64,000 nt of DNA. Origin: Elmis aenea. Lineage: Eukaryota > Arthropoda > Insecta > Coleoptera > Elmidae. Of the stretch, positions 33,565-45,369 are shown one piece after another. The position numbers were made by a program, and so were the translations under genes. The stretch is taken from the NCBI GenBank assembly GCA_947652605.1, contig OX393579.1, positions 26,309,674 to 26,373,673 of the forward strand, read 5' to 3'. Under the pieces are notes generated by a model that was not told the DNA's origin, did no database searches, and was given only the letters and a program-made list of their open reading frames with translations. The stretch's first letter is position 1, and each line of letters begins with the position of its first letter.

Positions 33565-34150
33565 CAGGGTGTTTCTTAAATATTGCGAAAAATTTCAGGA
33601 GGTGATTCTTTATCGAAAATTAAAGGGGCTCTTCATTTAATTTTTCTTCTATAGACGCCTCCTTTCGGAGTTACTCCGTTTAAGCGTTGTCGCCGCGTAA
33701 AGGTCAAAATGAATCGTTTTATATTGGAATATTTGATGGTTCATGTTTACTTATTTTATTTTTTACTCAAAAACTGTAGGGTTTACGAGAAAAACTAGAA
33801 AATAAAAAAGTTTTTAAACAAACCAAGCTTAAAAAAAATATTTAATTGCAAAATTTCAACCCACCAAAAAGTCCTGATAAAAATACCAACACTTTTCAAC
33901 CCCTTGTGAAGGTGAGAGAAAACATTAGTAAGGGAAACCTTTTAATAAGTATAAAAAGCCTGCCAAATATCATTCTCCTATATTAATCCAAATTTGAGAA
34001 GTAAAATAAAAACCTAATTTTACCGCTACCCTTTAGGGGGGTGCAACTCCGAAAGGAGACGTCTAAGGAAAAAATTTTATATGAAAGACCAGCATTAATT
34101 TTTGCTAAGGAATCACCTCCTAAATTTTTTCGCAATATTTAAGAAACACC
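33565..34150. repeat. Inverted-repeat element (CAGGGTGTTTC family), full copy
   Basis: The left end, CAGGGTGTTTCTTAAATATT followed by GGAGGTGATTC, is matched in reverse by GAATCACCTCC...AATATTTAAGAAACACC at the right. Inner arms carry GGAGTTACTCCG-like and CTTTCGGAG blocks. Partial copies: 20330-20430, 26101-26430 and 63541-64000. Confidence 0.88.
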
Positions 34151-34199
34151 ACATTCATTATTGCAAAACAACTTACACAAAAACGTATAAAAATTTGAG

Positions 34200-34440
34200 T
34201 CTTGCTTTTTTTCCTTAAAAATCGTTTATTTTACCGGAGTTGTCTATAGCTATTGCTATTGTAAATTTATTTTCGATAGATAGTATTGCCAAGGCGTTGA
34301 GTCTGTTTTCTTTTATTGTAGCTCTGCTCTTAAATATGTTTTTAATCTTTTAATAACGAAAAACTACGTTCCGCGGAAGAATTAGTCAAATGGGTGCATA
34401 GAAATATTCTTAATATAATATAAATATTAAGTTTCCTGTA
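34200..34440 (-). pseudogene. hAT transposase C-terminal (dimerisation) fragment
   Basis: The minus strand encodes NSSAERSFSLLKRLKTYLRA, then after a frameshift RLNALAILSIEN. [NS].[SA]ERSFS.LKRLK.YLR......RL..LA.LSIE is the hAT dimerisation motif. It sits in the right part of the hAT 33348-34548, so that element once coded leftwards. Catalytic regions are gone. Confidence 0.8.
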
Positions 34441-34913
34441 CGAACTTGACGGGTCTCTAACTTTTATGATTTGTGGAGGAAAAACGCCCCATTTTGTTCG
34501 ACGCCCTAGGCAATTGCCTACATTTGCCTGTATGTAGATCCGGCTATGCCCTTGTATTTATATTTATAATATGTACTTAGGAAGTACATTAAAATTAGAG
34601 TTTACTTTTAATTAACGTATCTATTTTAAAATTCTGGGAGGTATTTGACTTCACACATGTGTCCCACATTGTTTTAAATTACTTCATTAATAACTTTAAA
34701 ATGTTAGAACTGAAACTTAGTCATACATGGAAATGTAATGTTTTTAATTTCTTTTTAAACGTTTTGAATTTAAACCGCTTTATTGAAGGTTTCTTTAAGA
34801 CTTTATGTTTTTATCACATAAAGTTTGCGAAGTTGCATTTGTAAAAACTTTTTGTTTTTATTTTCATTGTATTTCCTTTAACTCTTCGGTCAATAACTGA
34901 AATTCACAGTTGT

Positions 34914-35543
34914 TCAATGACGGGATACCCGGGTACCCACCTACATAATTTTTATAATAAACTTATGCTATGAGTTTTGTATATTTTTGTAAACAGAATG
35001 GTTGATTGGTCAAATCATTCAGTGTTAAATTTTAAATTCTAAAACCTGTAACAAACACTCGAAACATTTTATTTACTTTTAAATGAAGTAACAAGCAAAA
35101 ATAAGTTCAACACCCTATTGTGAAAATTTGTTCAACTTTTAATATATTTTAAACATGTGCTTAACATTTGTGTTGTTACAAATTACTTACGATTTTAACC
35201 AATCGAAGACAATAATTTTCTCCTAATATTTTGTAAAATTAAATGTAGAAAATTTTTGCACAGTTGTAACTTGTAACAGAACCTCCAAATCAGTAATTTA
35301 TAAAATAACTTTCAGACTTATACAGTCATAATTATTACTGGTTCATGTCACTTGTGCTATAGAGCAGCAATAGAAAAGCGTAGAAAAATGTGCCTAAATA
35401 AATAAATATTATTGTTTTTCCTCACATAGACATTAGATTTTATTCATTTATTCAACCCTGCAATTAATATTAGCGTGTTTAATCGACAAGAGTTCATAAA
35501 TCTCATTTTTCTACAGGTGGGCACCCGGGTACCCGGTTATTGA
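34914..35543. repeat. Inverted-repeat element with GGGTACCCGGGT ends
   Basis: TCAATGACGGGATACCCGGG at the left and, reversed, TCAATAACCGGGTACCCGGG at the right, followed by T[AG]CCCACCT in both. The interior is AT-rich without a frame. No clear target duplication. Confidence 0.65.
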
Positions 35544-36199
35544 GAACGACTACGTGAACTTTTTTGATGTAAAAGTTTTTTTGGTTCCAGGATGAGAGAA
35601 AAAAATATAAAACCATTCTTCGCTTTAAAAAGGTAACATCGCGACGATCTGGAAGGTTTAAAATGTATTCGGTAGTTATTTTTCGAATTATTAAACTTCC
35701 GATCGTATTGGTGCGTATTATTTGGTTGCGTATTTCGGTACGTTATTTTTTGATTACTTTAAAAACATTTGATGCAGAAAATTATGCACTATTAATATGA
35801 TATATAGCCAAGATAAATTATTTGATAGCCTTGTTATAAGTAAAAAATAAAAAAAAAGTTTTGAATCAAAGTTGTTTTTGGTCATTTACTAAATGATCTA
35901 AAAGTATTTTCAACCATACTGAGTGATTTCTTTTTGCTTATTGATACGGAACGTTTTTCATGTACCTATACCTATTTTATCTTTTTAGATTTCAAACTAA
36001 ATGATTTCTTTAAAAGTATTAAATGTGTTCTGTGTCTAAAATCAATAGTTTTTGAGTTACTTGCGTTTTTTTTTTTTTAAATAATGACAGGACCAGGACT
36101 ATATCTATGTATATCACCATGACTCGCTCGCGCAAAATGAAAAGCTGAACGCCTGAATGACAGCTCAACACTATAATGTTAATATTCTTTAAAACTAGC

Positions 36200-36420
36200 A
36201 GTTAGCCCGTCCTAGGACGGGATTGTCAAGTATGACATAAGTCAACCCGCGTTACAGATTACTATAATAACATTACAGATTACTATAATAACATTACAGA
36301 TTACTATAATAACATAACCTTATGATGATTGTCAAGTATGACATAGCTATATTATGCGTTACCGAGTCACAGAGTCACAGATAGATAGATAGACAGAGTC
36401 AGGCTGGACTTTTATATATA
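36200..36420. repeat. 3' end of a retroposon-like repeat with 21-bp tandem units
   Basis: Starts TTAGCCCGTCCTAGGACGGG. Contains three copies of a 21-bp unit with core TTACAGATTACTATAATAAC (about 36253-36318), two copies of TTGTCAAGTATGACATA, and a GATA/GACA tail (AGATAGATAGATAGACAGAG). The layout resembles the 3' tail of a LINE or SINE. No coding part. Confidence 0.55.
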
Positions 36421-36701
36421 TTTATATCATATACAGGATGGTCCACATAGAAGATATAACATGAAGTTTTTAGATTTTTAAATCGAATATTTAATTAAAA
36501 CAAAATTTTTAAAGATCATATTAAGTTTAATAATAATATACTTAACAATAATATAATAAATTGGAGCATATTTTCAAAATGACCTCCAATTTTTTGTAAA
36601 CACAATCTGGCTCTTTTAATAATACTTTTGTTATAACCTCATAGTAATCTATTATAATCTTTAAATATTTTGTTTTAATTAAATATTTGATGTGTTTGTG
36701 G

Positions 36702-38874
36702 CAGGGTTGATAAAAATCATGATTTTTTTTAAAAAATAAAAAAAATCGATTTATTTGATTTAAATCAGATTTTTTTGATTTAAATCAGATTTTTTTAAAA
36801 TTAAATCAAATGTTCATATTTGCATGCTATTTCTGTTTTGTGCTGATATATTTAATTCATTGGCGAATTTTTGTTAGAATAAAAAATTAAATATAAAGAA
36901 TAAGAATTTAAAAAAAAAATCAGTGCTAAATAGTGATGTTATATATAATTAAGTCTTTGTCTTAACAAGCAATAAACAGTATGATTATATTTATATTTCA
37001 AAGTGTAGTATATGATCTACAAAACCATGCTTACTATTCATCATCAACTATATGTAACCTGTGATCGAATTCTATGCCTGAAAATACTTGTCTAAACATG
37101 CAAATGCAGTTTTGTATGTAAGGGTATCCCAGATTCTGTTATTCAGTTTATTTTAGTTAGCAAACGTGTACACATCACATAAATAAACGCAACATAATGT
37201 CAGGAAGGAAAAGGGATAGTGTTTGGCAACATTTTATAGAAAAATCAAACAAATTGAAAGGGAAAGCTGGGAGCAGAGCAGTTTGTAAATATTGCAAAGA
37301 AGAAATACAAGGTCTGGTACAAAGATTAAAAGCACACCGTGAAAAATGTCAGAAGAAACAAATGCATATGAATGAAGTTACTGAATGTAATACAGAAGAT
37401 ACTGACACAGATTTTAATCCGACCACCATGGAAACAAGTCAACCGAAAGAGTTTTTTGATCCACAACCTAGTACGTCTAGAATGGATACAAATACAAATA
37501 TAAGCTCACCATCTGATAAAAAAAAAAGAAATTACTGAAAATTTATTAATGAAATCATTTGTAGTGCGTACTTCTAACGAGTTAAAGAAAAATCTTGATA
37601 GACAAATCGCAAAAGCTATTTACGCGACAAATAGTAGTTTCAGATGTATCGAACAACCAGAAGTGATAAAAGCAATCGAAATGTTACGGCCAGGTTATTC
37701 ACCACCTTCTAGGTTCGCTGTATCTTCAACATTATTAAATGAAGTGTACATGGAAGAAAAAGAAAAATGTCTTGCAAAATTAACAACTAGTTCGGTTTGC
37801 CTTTCCTTAGATGGTTGGTCAAATGTACATAACGAACCGATAATTTGCGCTACTGTAACAACAGATTATGGATCAACCTTCCTCCTTGAAAGTATAGATA
37901 CATCAGGAAATGCACATACAGCCGATTATTTAACAAGTATAGCAATCAGTTTAATAAATAAGTGCAAAACTCAATATAATTGTGCAGTTTCAAGTTTCGT
38001 TACAGATAATGCGGCTAATATGAGCAAAATGAGAGAAAACAATAAAAATGAAGTAACCGATGTGAATGTGATAACCTATGGATGTTCAGCACACATTCTA
38101 AATTTACTTTCCAAGGACTTGCAGATACGCGATATAAAAGAAAATGTTGTGCATGTTGTTAAGTATTTCCGTAATAATCATTTGGCAAGTGCTAAATATA
38201 AAGCTGCCGGAGGTAAGGCGTTAATATTGCCTCAAGACGTAAGATGGAATACTCTTGCAGATTGCTTGGAAATATTTACACAAGAATGGCAGAAATTGTT
38301 ACAAATTTGTGAAGAGAACAAAGACCAAATTGATTCTTTAATATTCCAAAAGGTGTCTAACATTAAACTGAAACGATCGGCAGAAGATTTTTTAAAAATA
38401 ATAAAACCAATTTCCGTAACTTTAGACAAATTACAAAGAACAGATGCATTTTTAGCTGATGCTGTAGAAGCATGGAAAGAACTTTAGGCTGTTTTTGATG
38501 ATACTGTTACATTAAATATTAAACAAAAGGCTGCAAAACTGGTATTTTTATTCTAATATTACAATACCAAAAATTTATAAATGTACCTATATTAAAATAT
38601 ATTATTTTAAATAAATTACGTTTCGCTACGTTACGTATAAGTATGTATTTAATACGTATATACATATAAGAACCGTTTTTTTTTTTTTAAATACTTATAT
38701 ACATAAATACCATATACCTAAAGTTTTTTTTATTTGAGAAAATAAAATTTTGTTTTGTTATAAATTTTTTATTACCTACTCATATAATAAGTGATTTAAA
38801 TTGATGTTTTTTTTTTTGGATTTAAATCAATGATTTTTTAAAAAAATCACTTGATTTAAATCTGCTCAACCCTG
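36702..38874 (+). mobile_element. hAT element with a nearly complete but broken transposase
   Basis: Ends CAGGGTTGATAAAAATCATG and CTTGATTTAAATCTGCTCAACCCTG (last 10 bp inverted to the first 10, CAGGGTTGA/TCAACCCTG type) are flanked by the exact 8-bp duplication GTTTGTGG (36694-36701 and 38875-38882). Both subterminal regions repeat GATTTAAATC. It contains the two frames described below. Confidence 0.94.
37197..38487 (+). pseudogene. hAT transposase, frameshifted and C-terminally deleted
   Basis: Part 1 (37197-37538) starts MSGRKRDSVWQHFIEKS and has a BED zinc finger: W..F........A.CK.C....Q....RLK.H...C (CKYCKEEIQ, LKAHREKC). An A-tract of nine bases near 37518-37526 ends this frame early. 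Part 2 (37549-38487) continues with IAKAIYATNSSF, MLRPGYSPPSRF, VCLSLDGWSNVH, SFVTDNAANMSKM, YGCSAHILNLLSKDL and VRWNTLADCLE. These are the successive blocks of a hAT transposase: DGW holds the first catalytic Asp, TDNAANM the second, CSAHILNLL the conserved C..H motif and RWNT the pre-insertion block. A TAG after KEL at 38485-38487 is followed by about 80 bp still reading AVFDDTVTLNIKQKAAKLV. The final Glu-bearing and dimerisation regions are missing. Confidence 0.9.
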
Positions 38875-38986
38875 GTTTGTGGTAGATGTGCAGCTATCTT
38901 ATTATATTACCTTTTTTCAGTAATGTAGTAAACTATCTAGAAGCTATACGTGCTGTCATTGTTCTTTAAATCGTTTTTGTTAAGTC

Positions 38987-39220
38987 TTGTCAACCACGAC
39001 AGAGCAACCAGCTCATTACTCTGTTGCGCGACGTATCATTATCAAATTTCTTTGCAACGAAAACATTGAACCCGGTGAAATTCTTGCAAGACTTAGTCAA
39101 CAACTTAGAGAAAATACTATTTCAAAGAGTCAAGTGTATCACTGGTGTCAAAGTTTCCCTAAAGGTCGAGAACGCGTCGAAACTCTGACTTTTCACACAT
39201 ATCATATGTCTATTATTTAA
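38987..39220 (+). pseudogene. Mariner-type transposase N-terminal (helix-turn-helix) fragment
   Basis: A 77-codon frame with RRIIIKFLCNENIEPGEILA, then SKSQVYHWCQSFPKGRERVE. The pattern R..IKF......P.EI...L......S.SQV..W...F..GR..VE is the first helix-turn-helix domain (HTH_48 type) of Mos1-like mariner transposases and some domesticated derivatives. It breaks off after VE where DDPR.GRP would follow. It lies 105 bp outside the hAT that ends at 38874. Confidence 0.65.
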
Positions 39221-39289
39221 TTTAATTTAATACAAAACTAAAAAAAAAAAGGGGGTGTCTAGAACTCAGCTACATGCGAATAGGATTTT

Positions 39290-39562
39290 AAATGTTGTAT
39301 GATTTAGGTCCTATGGATCACAAACTATACTGATAATCAAAAAATGTTTCAAGTAAAAAGTGTTTTTTTATCAAATATCTTTCTAATTGTGCAATAAAAA
39401 CCAAATCGTTCTATTTAACTTTATAAAGTTACTTCCGGATTTGGCTACTTCCGTTTTAATCACAAAAACCGAAAACCGCGTCAGTCAATTCTTTATATTC
39501 ACTTTTGTAATTTTTTTCCCCCATCTTTGTCAGACGTCGCATTTTCGAATAAAACAGCCTGT
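39290..39562. repeat. Copy of the 63247-63540 repeat, inverted
   Basis: TACTGATAATCAAAAAATGT, AGTTACTTCCGGATTTGGC and CTTTGTCAGACGTCGCATTT are the reverse of blocks in 63260-63530. It ends near CAGCCTGTATA. Frames at 39387-39581 and 39456-39641 are repeat sequence. Confidence 0.8.
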
Positions 39563-40335
39563 ATATTATAATAATTACTGAGAGCGCCTCGTAAACGTAT
39601 ATTGTATGGCCACATGTCAATAAAATCAATAAAAATATCATTTTTAATTCTTTTTATTACCTACCTATATTTAAATGCTATATTAGAAAACTTGTACAGT
39701 AGAAAACAACGCTTAAATAAATTACCTCGGTTCTTGCTTGACAAAGCGTTGATTATAAAACTTTTTTGTGATCGTTTTGTATTCTTTTAATTAAGATTGT
39801 GTGTTTTATGCTCGGTCGTTTAAACAAAGCGTAAAAATCCGTAATGTCTTATATTGAATATTGAAACACGAATCACCTAGTTAATCAATATATCGTGCAA
39901 ACATTAGCTATCTTCATATCTAACTGACAACACGCCTACACCATGTTGTAATATTCTATTAGTAGTGAGCAAATAATTGATCGACACTAACCTATCTTAC
40001 ATCACATAATTATATTATATCTACGTGACTGACTGACTAACAATTAAGAACGTTTTCAATCATTTATTACAAAAATTATATTCTTTGATTCATCAAGTAG
40101 TATTAATGTTACTGTTGTTCTATTAGAAAACATTTTTTCTTAAATTTATAAACTTTATTGATACAGTATCTTCAAAAATTATGTATTTATTTAATATTAT
40201 GAATAAATTATTAGATGATTATTGTTTGTACGACCTTTAATTAAAGCGGAACATAATACAATGAAAAAAAAGGGAACGTTCAAGACAAAATTAATAATTA
40301 GCAATGATGACATTGGCGTGACAAAAAATGATATA

Positions 40336-40850
40336 CAGGAATGTGCAAATGTATGGAAACAAACAAATATCTAGAACACTATTAAAAATATTCCAATGAA
40401 ACTTGGTATCTGACCGTCGTTTATTCGGTATTTAATAAAAATATTGAGGTTGCAATACGACTTCCGGTTCAACCGGAAACGAACCTAAATGGTAAATGGA
40501 ACTCCGTGTTTATTTTTATATTTTTGGATTTCTAAATTCGGATTTATAAATGTATAAGGTTATATGGGTCTAAAGTCAACCGTTTTTGTTAAATTCACAT
40601 TTTTATGAAAATTTTGAGCGATACAGCACTTTCAATAACTTTTAACATTTAAGAACTTTGAAAAATATTATACAGGCCGTTTTTCACGCTTGGTCAAACT
40701 TGTACAACTTTAAACATCGATCACTCATTTTTCTTAAATACAACACCCTAATTTTTTTACACTTATAGAAAATTTAATTATTCTTCAAAAACATTGAGCC
40801 TGTTTTATACTTAAAATTAATATTTTTCAAGATACTTATCGCGATGTTAT
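40336..40850. repeat. One-ended copy of the 31361-32389 element
   Basis: Starts TA|CAGGAATGTGCAAATGTATG, then AACAAACAAATATCTAGAAC and ACTTCCGGTTCAACCGGAAA, in the order of the family. The right inverted end is absent. Confidence 0.82.
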
Positions 40851-40893
40851 TGTTAATTATTAGGGCAACGTAATATTTTCAAGTAGGCTAGTA

Positions 40894-41127
40894 CAGCGAT
40901 TCTTATCGGGGGGCCGTGAAAGGTTTTAAGGGGGGCTGCGAAAAATTTATAAAACGTTTTTACTTTTTAAAATATTGAAAATATTTTTTGCTCCTTATTT
41001 TACTCGAACCATCGGAGAGATATCTTCTTAAACAATCTTAATATTTTTGTTACTACAAACTAGGGGGGCGCGAAAATATTTTAGTATATTTAGGGGGCCG
41101 CGACTACTAAAAGGTTAAGAACCACTG
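40894..41127. mobile_element. Short non-autonomous hAT element
   Basis: Ends CAGCGATTCTTATCGGGGGG and (reversed) CAGTGGTTCTTAACCTTTTA are flanked by the exact 8-bp duplication GGCTAGTA (40886-40893 and 41128-41135). GGGGGCCGCG motifs near both ends. Confidence 0.92.
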
Positions 41128-41135
41128 GGCTAGTA

Positions 41136-43272
41136 TTTAGTCTGGAACAATTTTGTAATGTAAGAACATAAATCTTACTATGTGTAAATATTATAAGTTT
41201 AAATCTTTTAATCTAATATACAATAAAACCTTTATACAGTTTAACTTTGGATGCTTTCTTTAAATTTTTTTAATTTAGTTCTACGAAACCCTAGGGTTTC
41301 AGAAAGCAATAGAAGCGTTCCGTGGAAAACGAAAAAAATAATTGCCTTTGCCGGCTTAACCGAGTTAATTACTTTTTTATTCCTTTTTTGCAAATGTTTA
41401 GTAAATTATCTATTATAATTAATACTTTTGTCATTTTAATTAATTATGGCAGCATCGAATTTAATGCAAATGCATAATAGTTTTTTAGTTCAAAAATAAG
41501 GTTAAAACGGCATTTGCTATATTAGTAGATTTGGATTGTGTGTACATTTTCATTGGACAAATCAAGTTGTGTTTTCACATCTGACAGGCGCTTAATTAAC
41601 CTAAATAAAATGCTCAGGTTTTTTGTGAATACCATATTATATTAATTATGTTAAACCGTTTAAAGAGAAACAGGATAGACTAGCAAGGGTCGAAATAAAA
41701 CAATGGAAATCGTATTTTTTTTTTTTTCAAGACAACGTTGATTTTTAGCTTAGATTTCGCAATATTTGAGTAATTTTGTTTATTTTTGAGAATAGACAGG
41801 TGAAATATTATATCATTGTAAAGAAAAAAAATCTTTATATCTAAGTCATCACCTACTACGACTGCCATTAAAAAAAGTTGTTTCATGAGATATCTCGCAC
41901 GGTAACTTATAAATAAAAATTCGGCTATCTCCATTTTAAAGCAAATAAAATCTAGCAATTTTTTTTTGCATTTTTGTCTATTAGCAACAGTAGCTGAGAT
42001 ATTTTAGTTTAAAAATGTTGATCGATTTCGGTTTTTTCGTTATATCACGCAAACCATGAAATTTTTAAACAAAACAAAATCTTGTTTAAACCACACTCTA
42101 AATAGCTAACTTTTGTTATATTTGAACCTAATAGTATTTTGATTATTTACGTAGATACCACATGAAAAAGGGAAACACCCCGTATATTATAACATATGAA
42201 GTATTTATAATCCAAATAATCGAATAGTCTAATAATCGGGGTACTATCGTGTTAATTTTAATGTTGTATTAATATGCATTAAATAAATATTTTGCGTCAA
42301 ACGAAAAGCATGAAAATCGATTTTTTAATTCGTTTGGATAAGAAAAATATTTAAAAAAAAATTGTAGTCCCTAGTTACCATTTTTTTAGCGTCATAATAG
42401 TATGTACATTGTACAACACAGACTTTTGGCACTCTTGATATCAAAGCCATCGCATTAACCATTTTGCTGGACCACCGTAAAGTCGGGGTTAAATTTTAGC
42501 AGAGTATCAACAAGTGCGGTGTAATTATTATAAATACGTGCGCCCTATACATAGCGCCATCTGCGGTCGCCCAGTAAACAAGTCTAGTGGCCGCAGGCAT
42601 TCCAAATTACCTCTCGTAATTTTTACGAACTAAAGAAGGTGCCGAACCATCAGTTGTTGTACCTGTACTCGTACTGTGCTAGGCATGTAAAAATCTAATA
42701 GGGTTCTGCAATGTTTAAAAAACTATAAAAGGGTCCACACCACAGTTAACATAAATTGGGAAACACTGCTTTAGATACCGAGCTTTCTAATAAATTATAA
42801 ACAATAACCACTATTACCTACCAGCTTTTAGTTCATCTACCGAGCTGATTGTTGCAGCAAGAGCTCATTAAAACTTTTAATTAGTTGAACGGTTTGTTAA
42901 ACGCAATCCTTATTTCCTAGTCATTGTTTATAACATTTGTAGCAGTCATCGCAAACTGCAAAGGTAATGTAGTTTCATACATTATTTTCAAATAGTATAA
43001 TCATTTGTCTTATATTTAAAGCAAATGTTTTTTGCACATTTTATGTGAGTAAACACTGATATAAAAAATGTCAAGAAAATTTAAAATACTCATTTGGGGT
43101 TAGTGCCTTCAATTTTAATCCTTCGTAATCGTAATCCTTCGTTAAATTTCACAAATTATTATAGGAGTATGTAATTTATAACCAACTATTGATTTGACTG
43201 TTAAGTACTCTCTAAATATTTGGTTACATCATTTGTTTTTTAATCATAAAAGCTATCGGAGTGCGTTATATA
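41136..43272. other. Intergenic sequence, mostly unrecognised
   Basis: Contains a terminus-like ACACCCCGTATATTATA near 42175, a Tigger-like inverted end near 42215-42253 (CGAATAGTCTAATAATCGGG), and a hAT-like end GGGAAACACTG near 42770. No gene was recognised. The frame at 41680-41958 is AT-rich translation. Confidence 0.45.
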
Positions 43273-43994
43273 CAGTGTGTCCAAAAGGTATGGAATATGC
43301 TATATATCTCAGTAAATATCAACTTTAGGGAAAAATGTTTTGAATAAAAGTTGTTTGGTACTTAGTTTTCCACCATAAGACAAAATTTAAATTATTATTT
43401 TTGAATAACAAAAGCGCAATGAAAAACAATAGAATTTGTTTAAATGGCAAGGTACCCCTATATTATACTCATTTGATAGAGAATTTCTTTCTTTTTTTGA
43501 TGATGGGGTCACCTTAAAAATTAAGTTTATGCTAAGAGGCCGGAGAATATAGAAAATTTAAATGATCGTATTAGAGAAATTACAGCTGAAATGGTTGGGA
43601 ATGTTATTAACGGGTTTAACAGGGTTTATCATTGCAAAGCTGTAAATGGTTTACAGTGTGAACAGTTATTGTAGATTTCGTCAAAAAAATTTAGTTTTTA
43701 TGATGTTTTGTTAGAAATAAATACTAATCAATTAAAATAATTTTTGCGTTTTTCTCAAAAAGTTGCTTACGTAAGGGTACTAAGGTTTTGCATCATTGAA
43801 AAAAATTTCTTTATCAAATGAGTATGATATAGGGGTACCTTGTCATTTAAAAAAATTCAATTGTTTTTCGAAAAAAAATTTTTTTGTCCTATGGTGGAAA
43901 ACTAAGTACCAAACAACTTTTATTCAAAACATTTTTCCCTAAAGTGGATATTTACTGAGATATATAGCATATTCCATACGTTTTGGACACACTG
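43273..43994. mobile_element. Mariner-derived deletion element (CAGTGTGTCC ends) retaining a transposase tail
   Basis: Ends CAGTGTGTCCAAAAGGTATG and (reversed) CAGTGTGTCCAAAACGTATG are flanked by TA. The arms extend about 190 bp, sharing GGAATATGCTATATATCTCA and AACTAAGTACCAAACAAC in inverted form. The centre carries the transposase end listed next, linking this end type to Tc1/mariner. Confidence 0.92.
43537..43674 (+). pseudogene. Mariner-like transposase C-terminus (last 45 codons)
   Basis: An open stretch of 45 codons ending at TAG reads RPENIENLNDRIREITAEMV, then NGFNRVYHCKAVNGLQCEQL. Insect mariner-type transposases of the DUF4817/HTH group end in a similar pattern: RP.N...L..RI..E...I....L..V...F..R...C....G..FE.LL. 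No start codon or catalytic domain is left. It is enclosed by matching inverted ends, so it is the relic gene of that element after internal deletion. Confidence 0.78.
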
Positions 43995-45369
43995 TATAAT
44001 AAGTGCGCTCTGATATGCATCAATTGAATTTTGTAATGAACCAGCGTCTGAAAGAGCGAATATTATAATAATAAATGTAACCTATAAAATAATAAATAAT
44101 ACAAAACATAAATAAAAAATAAACTCATAAGTCTTCGAAAATCTCTCAAAAGATACAAATAATGTTAAAGTAATTAACTTAAGCATAAATTAAATCAAAT
44201 ATAAAAACGTTATTAAGGTATTATATTTTTTAAACTTTGTTTTTCATATTTTTAAAGGGCACCTTGTCTTACTTAATATTTAATTTGAAAGTCTCAAAGT
44301 TTTCTGTCGTATAATAGGTAAATTAATTATCTTTTGCGAACAAAATGTTAATAAAAGAGAAAACATTTGGTAAATAAAACAAGTCCGTGAAAACATAATG
44401 AACATTAAATTGTTGTAAAAATTAATTAAACGTTTTCTAAATATAGCAGAATTATGAATGAAAAAAGTAATAACTGCAACTTTTCATGGTTTTAACAATT
44501 TAAGATTTTAAATATATTGTTTTTGTTTATTATAAGCCAGTAAATTTAGCTTTCAAAAGACTCATTCGAAAATATAATGTGTCATAAAAAATATGAATCG
44601 GAAAATAAAAAATTTTTTAAATGGATTATCTTAAAAACAAATAAAAGGATATTATAACTTATTTACAAATTTTAAAACGACGTGCAATTTTATAAATATT
44701 TTGTTAAAAGTGCCAAAACACTTATCACTAAAATTAAGAAAATAAGAGGGCTTGGAAGTGGGAAGGATGCCCTGTATACACATTTAGTTGTCGACATAAT
44801 AAACAAATTAATTTTATTGTACCCAACATAACGAAAACTGTTATTTCAAATCGCATTGAGCACGTTTACTATTTTAGTCATAATTACGGTTTGTGTACTT
44901 AACAAGAAACAAGGACTCATCCTCTGTAATTAAACAGCCCTGTATCATTTAAATTAATTTTCATTAAGTGTTTTTACGGTAATGTTTTGCTTATAGCTTA
45001 AAACAAAATACTCACAACTTTGCACCTATACATCTAATACAGTAAATATGTATTAAAAACGATATTTATAAAGCAATTTCGTGTAAGATAAACAACAGTA
45101 CAGAAATATGTATATCCTCTTATTCAGATGTGTCGATTGAACCATAGAAAATAATAAATATTTTATTATACAACGTCAATTTTTGTCTTCTTATGCGTGT
45201 AAAAATAAGCGTATCTCCAACAGCCTACTGACCCTTTATTATAACAATAGGCGCGTGGTAGCGGGAAATTATGATTTGTTTATTTTAAAATCATACTTTA
45301 AGTTGACTTGACTTTAATGACGCCAAATTTCACCTCAAGCTATGCCATTTAATTGACATACATCGGTGT
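43995..45369. other. Intergenic sequence, nothing recognised
   Basis: Very AT-rich. One GCCCTGTATACAC-type motif near 44768 and one CAGCCCTGTATCA near 44935. No gene. Confidence 0.45.

Larger units (their letters stand above)
33348..34548 (-). mobile_element. hAT element with another element nested inside
   Basis: Ends CAGAGCCGGATTTGCATCAT and (reversed) CATAGCCGGATCTACATAC, with CCTAGGC just inside both. Flanked by CCCTTGT on both sides (33341-33347 and 34549-34555), 7 of the expected 8 bp. Contains the repeat 33565-34150 and a C-terminal transposase piece. Confidence 0.8.
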
